DNA of 64,000 nt from Drosophila miranda (Eukaryota; Arthropoda; Insecta; Diptera; Drosophilidae): the NCBI RefSeq assembly GCF_003369915.1, contig NW_022881625.1:1054001-1118000 (forward strand), in the 5' to 3' direction. Below the pieces are notes generated by a model. That model had not been told where the DNA came from and made no database searches. It was given only the letters and a program-made list of their open reading frames with translations. A program made the translations under genes and the position numbers. How positions within the stretch are numbered: the stretch's first letter is position 1; the number at the start of each line of letters is the position of its first letter. This document shows positions 29,843-42,426 of this stretch, piece after piece.

Positions 29843-31039
29843 ATGGACATGGAATACGCCAACATCAATGAATTTAATGACCGCGACCTAGCGACACGCA
29901 TGCCCAACAGCAATTATGAAAAATACAAGTCTCTGGTGCGCATGCACCTCTCCTTCGAGCTGGAACTAAACACCGACGAGTAAGTTGCCACGAGCGACGC
30001 TGCCATCCCATCGAAATATAGTGCTTACCGATTTATGGGTTGCAGGTTCGACATGCCGTGCCATGAAATCGTCTACGAAGATAAGGGCAAGATAAAGAAG
30101 TGGAATCGCCTCTCCAAGAAGAATCGCGGACCTGCCACAGGCTGCACGGCTGGGGCAGGCAGTAAGTCGGCGGGCAACAGTCCCACTGAAACGCTGCAGC
30201 AACAAATTGATGCCGGCTTTCTGATGCACCTGGAGGAGCTCAAAAAGTTTCTTATGCTGGAGAAGAGTAAGTGACAGGGAGAGTCCGGAAAATTGAATTA
30301 TTCTAAATGCGGAAATGCTATTCTGCAGATCTCACCCAGGAGGGACTATTTCGCAAGACAGGAGCCGTTTCCAGGCAGAACGAGCTACGAATGCACATAC
30401 AGCACGACCAGCCCTTGGATTTGGAACTGACAGGATTCTCGGCTCACGACTGTGCCACTGTTTTTAAGAGCTTTCTGGCCGAGCTGCCAGAGCCTTTGCT
30501 TACAGACGCCCACTATCCAGCACATCTTCAGATAGCGCCGCTTAGCCAGGCATTAATGAGGGGTCAGGTGGCGGCTACCGCAGAGCGCCAACAACATCTT
30601 CTCAACTCGGTGCAGCTGCTCCTTCTCCTGCTCCCCGAAGAGCATCGCGAGTTACTGCAGCACATTATTAAAATGCTCCATTCGGTGGCAGCGCGTGGGG
30701 AGAGCAACAAGATGTCCGCGGAGAATTTGGCCATCTTGTTTACACCGCACCTGATTTGCCCCAGGAAAATGCCGCCTGAGGCGCTCCACTATACGGCGAA
30801 GAAGATGTCCAGAATTGTGTCCTACATGATTCAGCAGGGTCTGGAAATCTTCGAAGTTCCCGGAAAGCTAGCCACCGATATTCGGGCGTACTTTCTTGAG
30901 CGCAAACGCAAAAAAACCATGTCACCGGAGCAAACCCTTGAAGAATCCATCTCGGACGACTCGACAGTCAACACGGTGTACACTTTTGTAGATCGTGCCG
31001 CCACGGCAGCGGCAAACAACAGCAATTACACGGACACTG
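29843..31039 (+). pseudogene. RhoGAP54D: RhoGAP gene (RhoGAP54D/ARHGAP19-like), 5' part, cut by retrotransposon E2
   Basis: Three exons: 29843-29979, 30046-30266 and 30329-31039, with introns of 66 and 62 nt (GTAAGT donors, TTGCAG/CTGCAG acceptors). The start MDMEYANINEFNDRDL is preferred over an upstream ATG at 29738. The pre-domain segment SFELELNTDE/FDMPCHEIVYED is followed by a RhoGAP domain. That domain has the arginine-finger box GLFRKTG, FLAELPEPLLT and NKMSAENLAILFTPHL, and stimulates GTP hydrolysis by Rho GTPases. After the domain comes an S/T-rich tail, cut at NSNYTDT. The tail (ALAQLYAHIQSLPESSKK) resembles the ARHGAP19 C-terminal motif and appears at 42155 and 44372. E2 supplies an immediate stop, giving a protein lacking the tail. 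The gene name is from motif memory, not a search. Confidence 0.8.
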
Positions 31040-34000
31040 TGTAGCATATTGGATATTACCAAACCTTCACGGAAGGCTGAGCAGGTGATGGTTCGTCTCC
31101 CGTCCGGGCACGTGCTTGTTCCGGCTTCCGTCTCATCGGCAAGAAATGGGGGGGGTTTTTTTATTTCCCAGAACGGACGGGACACAGCTCTACTCCAACA
31201 ATCATAATACTGACACAGTAACGTTCATTAAAATTTCACGTGCAAGCGAAGTATCGACACAAATATGTACAAGAGCAAATACACCTAACTACACACACAC
31301 GGACACATACACACATACAAGTCGTGCCACGGTGTTGTTGTGACCACTCATGCCCACCCTACCATGATCAACGCTCCCGGTTCATCCGGTGATCCCATAA
31401 AGAAGGCTCTTACAGCCTCCTATCCAACCCCATTACCCTCCTTTGCCCAGCATGGTCCCCGCATATAGAACTCTAGCCCCGATTCATGTTAAATCCTATA
31501 TTTCATATTGAGCAATAGCACATGCATCGCACTAGTAAACTAATAAATGATTAACTCTTAATAATACACTTTAGATTGAAATTTAACTTACAAATTGAAA
31601 GAAGGGAAGGGTACATATCTCCAGCTTTTATGTTAGGCAAATAGATAATAATAATAAATAAATATGCAAAAGGGAATGTAAAAACTGTGCGCCGCGATCG
31701 TTATGGCAGGGCAGTTATTTAAGTGCATTAGCGAAAGCAAACGCAAGTAGAAAGCATAAAAGAACGTCAGAGCGACCAGCCTCGCAACTTCCCTTTTGTG
31801 CCTTGTTCTTAAGAGGCCTGGTTCTTATGCGCGGCGTAAGCGCTTATGGTTGCCAGCAGGGCATAAGGGAGAGCGCACAGCCTCTCTTAAGCGACGAAGC
31901 CCCTGACTACGTGAGGTTTTTTTTTTTTTTTCGGTCGTGCAATAAATAGTTGCTCATAACAAACAAACTGCAATATTTTATCTTTATGTTTTGGGATCAC
32001 TTACGGCCTTCCTTTGATTTGTTTTAATAAATGCGTTGAAACAGCGATGAAAGCGCTTCCATGGACTGCGGCAACGTTCCTAAAACGAAAGCTGGAGAAA
32101 TACTTTTACAAAAAAAAAACTCACGCTCTCCTCTGCCGTTTATCCGTTGTTCACTTTCGCCCTGTCACACATTCCACTTGCTATTTCTTCCGAACAGAAT
32201 TTAAAAACACAACCAAAAGAAATTTACTAAGCTAATTACACTAATGACACTATAGCATACAAATAGGAATCAGCGGTTACACTGATGGATATAAAAAAAA
32301 ACGACAATCGTTGCCGCCGGCTTCACATCTGGGCACTCCTCGGCACTTCGTATGGGGAAACGAAAATTGGTCGAGACCCAGATCTATATTTCGGGTAGAA
32401 ATTGGCTGACCGTTTACATAGCTTTAATAATTTCCGCAGAATTGGACGGCCTCCAATATATCGCGGGTCCGTGACACATAAGTGGCTCGCGCCCGCAAAG
32501 CGACTGATGAGCCGATCTTTTACGCCTCCCGCTTTGTGCTGCTCGGCCTAGCGCTGGGAATTTTTGGTACGGAGCTGTAGTTGGGCGAGGAGCATAAGTC
32601 CCTTGCCGCGGGCGGAGGCCCTAATATCGGGGAAATTGTTGTTGCGAGCTTTCGTATTGGGGTTCAGACAGGTACCCAAACGATTGCCCGAAGTTTAAGC
32701 CGGTACTAACCGCCAATCTGAAAAATTAATTTCCTACAATAAAAAACGAGGTGGAACGTTGTGAGTTGCTGCGGACACCGCAACTCTACAGTTATACCCG
32801 ATACTAAGTCAGTATGACTCTCCTGCGGCAGACGCCGCTAATATTGAACCACACGACAAAGAGTGCGTGCGAGAGAGACAGAAAATCAGTCTGAGCGTGA
32901 CGTCGGGCGCTGCGTAGCCACTGAAAATTGACTTCTTGCTTTTGGCTACAAAAATGATTCGATCTGATCCAGATTCAGCAATCTGATAGATATGGTCATT
33001 ATCTATGATTCTGCGTTTTTAGTTTTCTCGAATGTGCAATATTGTGGATGCAACAGATTTTCGTCTTTTGTTGGGGCGGAAGGGGGTGAGGCGAAATTCT
33101 GAGATATACGTTTTATAGTGAGATCTAACAGAAGTGCGGATACCAAATTTGGTTACTCTAGCCTTAATAGTCTCTGAGATTTGTGGATGCCCCAGATTTT
33201 CGTCCTTTGCGGGGGCGGAAGGGGGTGTGGCGAAATTTGGACACGAAACGGTCAAGGTCCGATATCACAGGAGTGTGGATACCAAATTTGGTTGCTCTGG
33301 CTGTTATAGGTTCTGAGATCCTTGAACTCATATTTTGCAATTGACAAAACCGACCATGAAACCTGTGTGTTAGAGAGATACAGAGCGAGAAAGAATGAAA
33401 TTGTTTTCTTGATTCTGGCTATAATCATTATACGATCTGGTTCAGATTTTGCACTGTAGAAGCTATGGTCATCCTCACCGATTCTGCGTTTTTGGTTTTA
33501 TCGTATCGTCGAAATTGTGGACTCCACAGATTTTCGCCCTTTGTGGGGGCGGAAGTGGGCGGGGCGAAGTTTTGAAATATTTTTGTAGCAGTGACATATC
33601 ACAGAAGTCTGGATCCAAAACATCGTTGCTCTAGCTCTTATAGTCTTTGAGCACTAGGCGCTGAAGGGGACGGACGGACGGACGGTCGGACGGACAGACA
33701 GACAGGGCTCAATCGACTCGGCTATTGATGCTGATCAAGAATATATATACTTTATGGGGTCGGAAACGATTCCTTCTGGACGTTACACACATCCACTTTT
33801 ACCACAAATCTAATATACCCCAATACTCATTTTGAGTATCGGGTATAAAAAGCACTACCCTACGCCACGAGTGTATGTGGTATATATTAGCGACGCTGAA
33901 ATACATACCAATTGAGATTGGCACTTAACACACTTTTACTTTATAAACGCACAATATTTCTTTCTTTTTGCTGTATTCAGCTGTTAAGATCTTTTCCCGG

Positions 34001-34368
34001 TTTTTATTCCTCTTTTTTTTTTCTTTATACTTGGACTGGACAAAAATAGCACGTCTGTCTTCGCCAACAGTTTTTCTTCCAAGAGACCGAGGCTAGATCT
34101 GCACAGTCTGAGACCCCCCAGTACAGCGTTAAACTTGAGAATCCTCCATTTTCGAATTGACGCCGTAATTATTTTACAAGTTTCAACTCAAAAAAAACAA
34201 AAAAAAAAAACCGCTCTCCTTCGTTTACCTTTTAACTTGAATTAAGGCGGCAAAGTTGAGTAACATAGGGAGACCAATATCCCTTCTTGGTACTTTTCCA
34301 AATGTTCCCTTTTGTGGATCCCAGTATTTATACCTTTTTTTTATACGTTACTCTTTCAAACCACTTCA
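31040..34368 (-). repeat. E2 3' LTR with nested DINE-1
   Basis: TGTAGCATATTGG ... CCACTTCA; about 2.23 kb without the DINE-1 at 32746-33847. Followed by AATCCCCCCTACC, whose complement GGTAGGGGGGATT is the polypurine tract of the minus-strand element. Confidence 0.92.
32746..33847 (-). mobile_element. DINE-1/mini-me type Helentron, copy d
   Basis: Same termini and core as the other copies, with a short GGAC array (33668-33704). Inserted in CCTACAATAAAA|AAGCACTACCC; the empty site is in the other E2 LTR near 41625. Confidence 0.88.
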
Positions 34369-34449
34369 AATCCCCCCTACCAAAATCACACTTTGGGGAA
34401 GAAGGACCAAAAGGGTGATTCCCACTTAGAGCGATTTTTAACCATGGTG

Positions 34450-37400
34450 CTACTGTTTGATATCTTTGGCATGGAATTTGCCGATCAGACGTCCTTGCAG
34501 ATCCTCTAGCTCGTAATAGGCTTGACCCAACTGTCGCCTTACCCGGGACTTCACAAAAACGGGAGCCAACTTGGCATTAAATCCTTTCACGAAATTACTT
34601 TGCTGGAAATTTCGACGGTAAACCTCCTGTCCCACTCTGAATGATACCTCCTTACTTCGAAGGTTATACGTATTTTCATTTCGTTCGTGCTGAGCCCTCA
34701 TTGCCGCCTTTGCCGTGCCACGCATCAGGTCAAATGAGTCGTCCCTAGAAAAATGCACCCAACGATCTTCTAACATCTCTAGCTGCCTCAACAACTGATA
34801 CGTGGTACCATTCGTGATCATCTGTTGCCCAAACGCCAACTGGTATGGACTCGCCTTTACGGCACTGTGCACAGCCGATCTTAACGCACATGCTACACTG
34901 CTGAGCTGCTCATCCCAGTTACCTTGGTCAGTATTTATGTAGGCTTTGATTGCTGCCAAGATAGATCTGTTAACTCGCTCGGACGCGTTAGCCTGCGGAG
35001 CGTAAACGGCGGTGTAAGCGTGCTCTATGCCATACTTCTGAAGCAAGGAGTTGAATGCATGGGACTTAAATTGGACGCCGTTGTCCGAGACTAGCTTTTC
35101 CGGCACTCCAAAGCAGTGAAATAATTGTTCCTCAATGTATGGTACGATGGCGTCGGCGGTAAATTTTCTTACGAGTTTAATAAACGGAAATTTGGAAAAA
35201 TGATCTAACACCACAAATATCCCGACATTCCCACTACGACTTCTAGGATACGGTCCCAGAAAATCTACGTAGAGCTTCTGGAAGAACCGTTCTGTTTCCC
35301 CCGTTTTTGCTAGTGGCGGTCTTAAAGGTCTATTTGGATGCTTAGTACACTTACAAATTTCACACCGGTTTATGAACTCTTTGACATCTTTTAACAACGT
35401 CGGCCAATAATAGTAGCGCCGAACCTTTTCGAGCGTTTTATTTATGCCTCCGTGTGCAGATAGGGCGTGCTCATGGGCCATTTTCAGGACCGAATCTATG
35501 AGCCCCTTGGGAATCCAAATTTTCCAACAGAGTTCATCCGCTACCCTTTCGCCTGTTGCGTGCTCGGTGCGACGATATATATGCCTGCCTACCACGTTTA
35601 CATCTGGCATCTGAGCCTGACTACTCGCTACTTTAGCCCTAAGGGAAACGTAATCCGTCGAACTAAAGTGCTCCGACTCCAAATCGATCCTTTCTTCTGG
35701 TTCGATCTCTGACAAATCTGGGGAAAAGACCCGAGACAAGGCGTCTGGAACGATGTTTCGAGACCCTTTTCGGTGGCTAATATTAAAGGAATACCCCTGA
35801 AGCTTCAAAGCCCATCTGGCCAGTCTGCTACTCAGATCTGATTGGGACATCAGCCACTTCAAGGAGGCATGGTCGGTTATCACCGTAAATTGATGTCCCT
35901 CTACATAAGCGCGAAATTTCTTGATGCTCAGAATGGCAGCTAAGCATTCCTTTTCAGTCACCGAGTAAGCACGTTGGCACTTATTCAATTTTCGTGACAT
36001 AAAGGCAATTGGTACTTCATCGCCCTCTTCGTTTATCTGCATCAGTACCCCTCCTACTCATGAGTGACTAGCGTCGCAGTGGATAAAGAAAGGCTTTTCA
36101 AAATTCGGTGGGTGTAAGACGGGAGCTTCACACATTGAGTTCTTCAGAGCTGTGAATGCAGCTTCTGCTTCTTCGAACCAAATGAACTGGTGTTTCTGCT
36201 TCAGGGCGTCCATCAGAGGCGCCGCAATAGCCGCAAAATTCTTTATAAATTTGTGGTACCATCCCGTCATACCCAAGAATCGACGCAACTGTTTCACCGA
36301 CTTCGGAGCAGGATATTCCTTAATGGCCTCTATTTTGTCCAAGTCCATGCCTATAATACCGTGACCCACTACATGCCCCAGATAGCGGACCTCAGGCACA
36401 CAGAACTTGCTCTTCTGTATATTAATTGTAAGCCCCGCTGCAGACAGCTTCTCTGCTAATACTTTTAACACACTCAGATGCCTTTCAAAGGTGTCTGACA
36501 CTATAAGCAGGTCATCCAAGTATATAAACACTTCGTTTCGAAGATTGGCTGGAATAATGCGGTCCATAAGTTTGGACATAGTAGACGGCGCATTGGTAAG
36601 CCCAAACGGCATAACTTTAAACTGGTAAAGCGGCCGTCCAGGCACTGTGAATGCTGTTTTATCCCTAGAACCTTCTTCTAGCGGTATTTGCCAGTAGGCA
36701 TCTTTCAGGTCGAGGCTAGTTATGTATTCTGCCTTTGGTAACCGGCTTAAGATCCCATCTATGAGCGGCATGTGATACGCGTCCTTCCTAGTCACCTCGT
36801 TCACCTTGCGGCTGTCTATACAAAGACGAACCTTCTCCGGCTTCCGGACGAGTACTACCGGACAAGACCACGCACTGTTGGATTCTTCGATGACCCCTAG
36901 CGCTAACATGCGATCCAACTCCTCATACATTAATTTCTCGATAGCTGGGGACACTGCATAGTGTCGTTGTTTTGTGGGCTTTGCCTCCCCTACATCTATT
37001 ACATGGGACAACAACGTGGTTTTTCCTAAACCATTATCCGCGAAAGACGGAAGACACTAAATGGATATATTAAGTTGTTCTCGTTGCACCTCCGATAAAG
37101 GACGTTGGTTTTCTGGCTTCCACACCTCATCGCAATGGTTCACCGTGTCATTAGCACTTCCTTGTGGATACAAATCGGATGGCAATAAGCCAAATTCGGT
37201 CCAAAAGTTAATGCCCAGATACAGAGGCTGCGTTAGGGTTGGAACGATGTATGGGGTAACAGACCTGGTAACACCTTTATAGCCCACTTCCGCTTTAAGC
37301 TTCCGCACCACTCTCTGAGACTGCCCACCCGCTGTCCGAACTGTGGATGTCATGGGCTTAAATTGAAATTGGCTTTCAAGCAGCTCGCTGGCCAAATCTC

Positions 37401-37680
37401 CACCAATGCAACTAATAGATGCCCCTGTATCCATTAATCCAACAAGCTTTCTGTCTAATAATGTGACCTCTGCATATGGCCTGAGATCTTCTGATATTAT
37501 TGACGATACCAGAGCTTTTTTCTCTAACCTTAGATTTCTGACAAATTCTTCCCGACGTACTTTAGCTCGTGCCTTCCGTTTAGACTCCCTATCCTCTTTT
37601 TCTTCCTGTGTTATTTTCTTATTAACTATGGTTAAATTATTGTTTACTATTGGGATTGGGAATTGCTTCTATCGCTACTC
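34450..37680 (-). pseudogene. pol: E2 pol: protease, reverse transcriptase, RNase H, integrase; two in-frame stops
   Basis: One frame throughout. The basic linker starts near 37680 without its own ATG. The protease motif DTGAS is near 37430. RT has VRLCIDSRKVNEVT, SLDLKDAYWQIPL, VMPFGLTNAP and FIYLDDLLIVS. RNase H begins FFIHCDAS. Integrase has the HHCC region (HGGINKTLEKVRRYYYWP; CEICKC) and the D,D,E core (YVDFLGPY, VSDNGVQFKS, PQANASERVNRS), then a basic C-terminus ending KDIKQ. Single stop codons interrupt it at about 37057 (TAG, between protease and RT) and 36058 (TGA, at the RNase H start); no frameshift is needed to continue. This copy cannot make full pol. Confidence 0.88.
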
Positions 37681-39130
37681 GGTTTTCGTCGCTTTGGATG
37701 CTGATGGTCTGCGTGCACTTTTCAAGGGTGCACGCACTTGGGTGTTTTTTGTTGCTTGGCATTTTTGGCACGACGGCTTGTAAGTGTCAGGCTGGCCACA
37801 CCCATAGCAAAAAACTACTCGCTCTGCTACGCAATCCTGGTAGCGATGACCATTACCACGGCAGTTCCAACAGACTAAGTTGAACGCTGCTATCTCCCCA
37901 TCACTTTCGTCTGACTCCTCTTGCCCTGGGCTTTCTACCGCGTGAACCAACCGTCTTGGTGCTGGTCGTGGTCTAGCCACCGGATCTTTACCAACAGTTT
38001 GCATGAACAGTTCCCGAGTCTTCACCAAGTGTCTTAACTGTGCAATGCTAAAGATCTTTTCATATAGCAGCTCATGCTGTATCTCCGGCAATAAATTGGA
38101 TCGGAGTGACTCCATCAGGGAACCTTCTAACAAGGGCGTTGTCAGAGTATCTGCCAGTCGGACAATCGCTTCGTAGAACTCATCAAATGATTCGTTCTCC
38201 TTCTGCTTCCTTCGGTCTATTGCAGCTCGAATGTTGACGTCTGTCCTCGCATCCTTGAATCGTACTAACAATGAAGATTTAAGGTCGGCCCAAACGACCG
38301 TCCTAACACTCTTATGGTAGCGCCAAACCAGTCACTGGCACTTCCCTCAAAGAGATTGCTCACGTATCTCGAAAGCAACTCGAAATTCCAGTCCAATATT
38401 TGGATCGTGAGCGCTTCTACCCGATAAATGAAATCGTCGACGGAAATTCCAGTCCGCCCAGAGAACCTAAGCTTCCAATTGACTAAAATTTGACTAACAC
38501 GCTCTGGTCGAATATCCACACTCATGGGGGAATTCCTGCTGGCTGTTTCGAAACCCTGAAACCCGGGCAAAGGTGTCGGCCGTCGTGCCGATCCTTCTCC
38601 AGCTTGGTTATCCCTCGAAGGAACATCCGCTGTATTTGCCAATTGGCCCATGAGAGAGCTGAGAATACCTTGAAAGCCATTAGCATCTCGGTTTGTGTCA
38701 ACGAGGCTTCAGCCATGGCTTCGGCTATCATTCGCTGAAGCTCGTTACTAGGCGGCGGAGCGACCACCACTGGCGGACCAGCTTCCCTAGTTTGCGTCTG
38801 ATTGGCCGAAGCAGACGTCGAAGCTCCCTGTGGAGCCCCCACATGGGCTTTACTCCTTGTATCAGGCATTTTTGGTACCAATAAGGTTCCGACGGTATCC
38901 CCAGCAGTTTCGTCTAATAAATTCAACGTCGATGACTGAAAAGACGTTTTGCAGACAGGACAAACCTTCTTAGAACCCACTTGTGCGCCAAAACAGGCCC
39001 TATGGAAAGTGTGACCACAAGACGTGGTAAGGAGCTGAGCCAAATATTCCACCTGAGCCTGGCAGATCAAGCAAACACTTTCTTGTAATTCTTCGTCTGC
39101 TAAATTCTCGCAACTGCCAAATACGGGCAT
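37675..39130 (-). pseudogene. gag: E2 Gag with N-terminal RING-H2 finger and CCHC knuckles; two frameshifts
   Basis: Start at 39128-39130. RING-H2 residues (CLIC, CGHTFHRAC, CPVC) occupy about residues 20-62. Then come a linker and helix up to SLTQTEMLMAF. The frame changes near 38670, exactly as in E1, giving the 38651-38265 frame (MGQLANTADVP to the capsid region). A second, private break is a one-base loss near 38325 in the SASDW segment, after which the 38271-37675 frame continues. That frame holds KENESFDEFYEAIVRL and the knuckles CWNCRGNGHRYQDC and CYGCGQPDTYKPSC. RING plus capsid plus knuckles in one Gag is unusual for gypsy-type elements as I know them. Confidence 0.82.
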
Positions 39131-39933
39131 AATATAAAATATAAAATATAATAATAAAGTAATTAAATAGATAAATAAAATTTAAGAAATTAATAAAAAA
39201 AAAAAAAATACAGTATCAAACAAAAAAAAACAATCTGCTAGGACCATGCTTAAGTCAAAGGGAATAATAGGGTATATCTATGTGTGTGTATGTGTATGAT
39301 GTTTTCCATGTACTACATTTACTCAACTACATGCATAAAGAAATTAATAATAACCCACAACTCGTAGCTATAGGCGGTCCGGGTCTTTCGCGGTGGGTAA
39401 TAGTTTTATACCACGTTTCCATCCAACGATACCAGATACCCAGCCCGATGAGTATGAGTCCATTCACAACTCCTTCCTGGCAAATTGAGGCCTTTCACCC
39501 ACCGTTCCTGATCGGATAATCCAAACCGGAAAAAAAAGGAGCAATCCTCCAGCATTGGCCAGAAGGAACAGGAAGGAAAGAAAGACAAACGAATAAAGAA
39601 AGAAAGAACGAAACGAATAGTAAAAAGCTCGATGCATCGGGGTGGTACCGGTGTTATATGTACTCATCATTCCGGCCTGCATCCTAGGAGCCCGCTTGGT
39701 CACTTACAACGGTGGCAATAGTTTAATAACCCACTGCGCTGATCCAGCATAAAGTGATAAAGCCAAAACAAACAAAACAGAATGACAACTAGAATGACAC
39801 ATCTGTCCCGATACTGGTTGGGAATGTAAGGCACATCTACATTCCACAATTTTCACAATCATTTGGGCCTTGCCGGTTTGTTGTCAGTTGCGACAACTCG
39901 GGCCCCACGTTGGGCGCCAAATAATAAACTAAC
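39131..39933 (-). other. E2 leader and primer-binding site
   Basis: Untranslated leader. The primer-binding site TGGCGCCCAACGTGGGG reads at about 39919-39902 on the minus strand, next to a short AT spacer and the LTR. The segment near 39271 is the empty target of the LINE that interrupts E1. Confidence 0.78.
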
Positions 39934-42154
39934 TGTAGTATATTGGATATTACCAAACCTTAACGGAAGGCTGAGCAGGTGATGGTTCGTCTCCCGTCCG
40001 GGCACGTGCTTGTTCCGGCTTCCGTCTCATCGGCAAGAAATGGGGGGGTTTTTTTATTTCCCAGAACGGACGGGACACAGCTCTACTCCAACAATCATAA
40101 TACTGACACAGTAACGTTCATTAAAATTTCACGTGCAAGCGAAGTATCGACACAAATATGTACAAGAGCAAATACACCTAACTACACACACACGGACACA
40201 TACACACATACAAGTCGTGCCACGGTGTTGTTGTGACCACTCATGCCCACCCTACCATGATCACCGCTCCCGGTTCATCCGGTGATCCCATAAAGAAGGC
40301 TCTTACAGCCTCCTATCCAACCCCATTACCCTCCTTTGCCCAGCATGGTCCCCGCATATAGAACTCTAGCCCCGATTCATGTTAAATCCTATATTTCATA
40401 TTGAGCAATAGCACATGCATCGCACTAGTAAACTAATAAATGATTAACTCTTAATAATACACTTTAGATTGAAATTTAACTTACAAATTGAAAGAAAGGA
40501 AGGGTACATATCTCCAGCTTTTATGTTAGGCAAATAGATAATTATAATAAATAAATATGCAAAAGGGAATGTAAAAACTGTGCGCCGCGATCGTTATGGC
40601 AGGTCAGTTATTCAAGTGCATTAGCGAAAGCAAACGCAAGTAGAAAGCATAAAAGAACGTCAGAGCGACCAGCCTCGCAACTTCCCTTTTGTGCCTTGTT
40701 CTTAAGAGGCCTGGTTCTTATGCGCGGCGTAAGCGCTTATGGTTGCCAGCAGGGCATAAGGGAGAGCGCACAGCCTCTCTTAAGCGACGAAGCCCCTGAC
40801 TACGTGAGGTTTTTTTTTTTCGGTCATGCAATAAATAGTTGCTCATAACAAACAAACTCCAATATTTTATCTTTATGTTTTGGGATCACTTACGGCCTTC
40901 CTTTGATTTGTTTTAATAAATGCGTTGAAACAGCGATGAAAGCGCTTCCATGGACTGCGGCAACGTTCCTAAAACGAAAGCTGGAGAAATACTTTTACAA
41001 AAAAAAACTCACGCTCTCCTCTGCCGTTTAACCGTTGTTCACTTTCGCCCTGTCACACATTCCACTTGCTATTTCTTCCGAACAGAATTTAAAAACACAA
41101 CCAAAAGAAATTTACTAAGATAATAACACTAATGACACTATAGCATAAAAATAGGAATCAGCGGTTACACTGATGGATATAAAAAAAAACGACAGTCGTT
41201 GCCGCCGGCTTCACATCTGGGCACTCCTCGGCACTTCGTATGGGGAAACGAAAATAGGTCGAGACCCAGATCTATATTTCGGGTAGAAATTGGCTGACCG
41301 TTTACATAGCTTTAATAATTTCCGCAGAATTGGACGGCCTCCAATATATCGCGGGTCCGTGACACATAAGTGGCTCGCGCCCGCAAAGCGACTGATGAGC
41401 CGATCTTTTACGCCTCCCGCTTTGTGCTGCTCGGCCTAGCGCTGGGAATTTTTGGTACGGAGCTGTAGTTGGGCGAGGAGCATAAGTCCCTTGCCGCGGG
41501 CGGAGGCCCTAATATCGGGGAAATTGTTGTTGCGAGCTTTCATATTGGGGTTCAGACAGGTACCCAAACGATTGCCCGAAGTTTAAGCCGGTACTAACCG
41601 CCAATCTGAAAAATTAATTTCCTACAATAAAAAAAAAGCACTACCCTACACCACGAGTGTATGTGGTGTATATTAGCGACGCTGAAATACATACCAATTG
41701 AGATTGGCACTTAACACACTTTTACTTTAGAAACGCACAATATTTCTTTCTTTTTGCTGTATTCAGCTGTTAAGATCTTTTCCCGGTTTTTATTCCTCTT
41801 TTTTTTTTCTTTATACTTGGACTGGACAAAAATAGCACGTCTGTCTTCGCCAACAGTTTTTCTTCCAAGAGACCGAGGCTAGATCTGCACAGTCTGAGAC
41901 CCCCCAGTACAGCGTTAAACTTGAGAATCCTCCATTTTCGAATTGACGCCGTAATTATTTTACAAGTTTCAACTCAAAAAAAACAAAAAAAAAAAACCGC
42001 TCTCCTTCGTTTACCTTTTAACTTGAATTGAGGCGGCAAAGTTGAGTAACATAGGGAGACCAATATCCCTTCTTGGTACTTTTCCAAATGTTCCGTTTTG
42101 TGGATCCCAGTATTTATACCTTTTTTTTATACGTTACTCTTTCAAACCACTTCA
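39934..42154 (-). repeat. E2 5' LTR (uninterrupted, 2221 bp)
   Basis: Reference for the family LTR: no nested insertions. TGTAGTATATTGG at one end, ACCACTTCA at the other, followed by the ACTG duplication. Small substitutions versus 31040-34368. Confidence 0.93.
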
Positions 42155-42426
42155 ACTGCACTGGCGCAGCTGTACGCGCACATTCAGAGCCTTCCGGAGT
42201 CCTCCAGAAGCGTCGCCTCATCAAGCAGTTTAACAAGCAAAACGGACAAGGTAGCACATTGTCTCCACTCCGTTGCGTTCCTTTGGGACACAGCTCATTG
42301 ATTCCACTCGCTCCTTTCATGCACACCGCTGCAGGTCATCGCGAGGAGCTCCAGCGTGCCATAAGGGAGCATCACGACAAGCATGATGCCAAAATGATGC
42401 GCGCCATGGAGGAGGCAGAGCGTTAG
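42155..42426 (+). pseudogene. RhoGAP54D: RhoGAP gene 3' end, copy 1 (frameshifted)
   Basis: Continuation of the exon cut by E2: ALAQLYAHIQSLPESS, then a one-base deletion near 42205 (CCTCCAGAAG here, CCTCCAAGAAG in copy 2) throws the conserved KKRRLIKQFNKQ into another frame. An 84-nt intron-like segment follows, with GTAGC donor and CTGCAG acceptor. The last part, HREELQRAIREHHDKHDAKM, ends AMEEAER instead of AMEEAEAE. This copy is in physical continuity with the 5' part across E2, so the gene on this chromosome is broken twice. Confidence 0.82.

Larger units (their letters stand above)
31040..42154 (-). mobile_element. Gypsy-type LTR retrotransposon E2, full length, inserted in RhoGAP exon
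   Basis: Minus-strand element: 5' LTR 39934-42154, leader with lysine-type primer site, gag, protease, RT, RNase H and integrase, 3' LTR 31040-34368 (with DINE-1 copy d). TG...CA LTR ends and a 4-bp target duplication ACTG (31036-31039 and 42155-42158) are present. The uninterrupted exon survives at 44351-44400. No env-like ORF is seen between integrase and the 3' LTR. Coding breaks: a Gag frameshift shared with E1, a private one-base deletion near 38325, and stops near 37057 and 36058 in pol. Confidence 0.95.

Noticed and set aside
34450..37014. env gene in E2
   Set aside because: No ORF with signal peptide or membrane anchor lies between the integrase end and the 3' LTR; the element appears to be gag-pol only.
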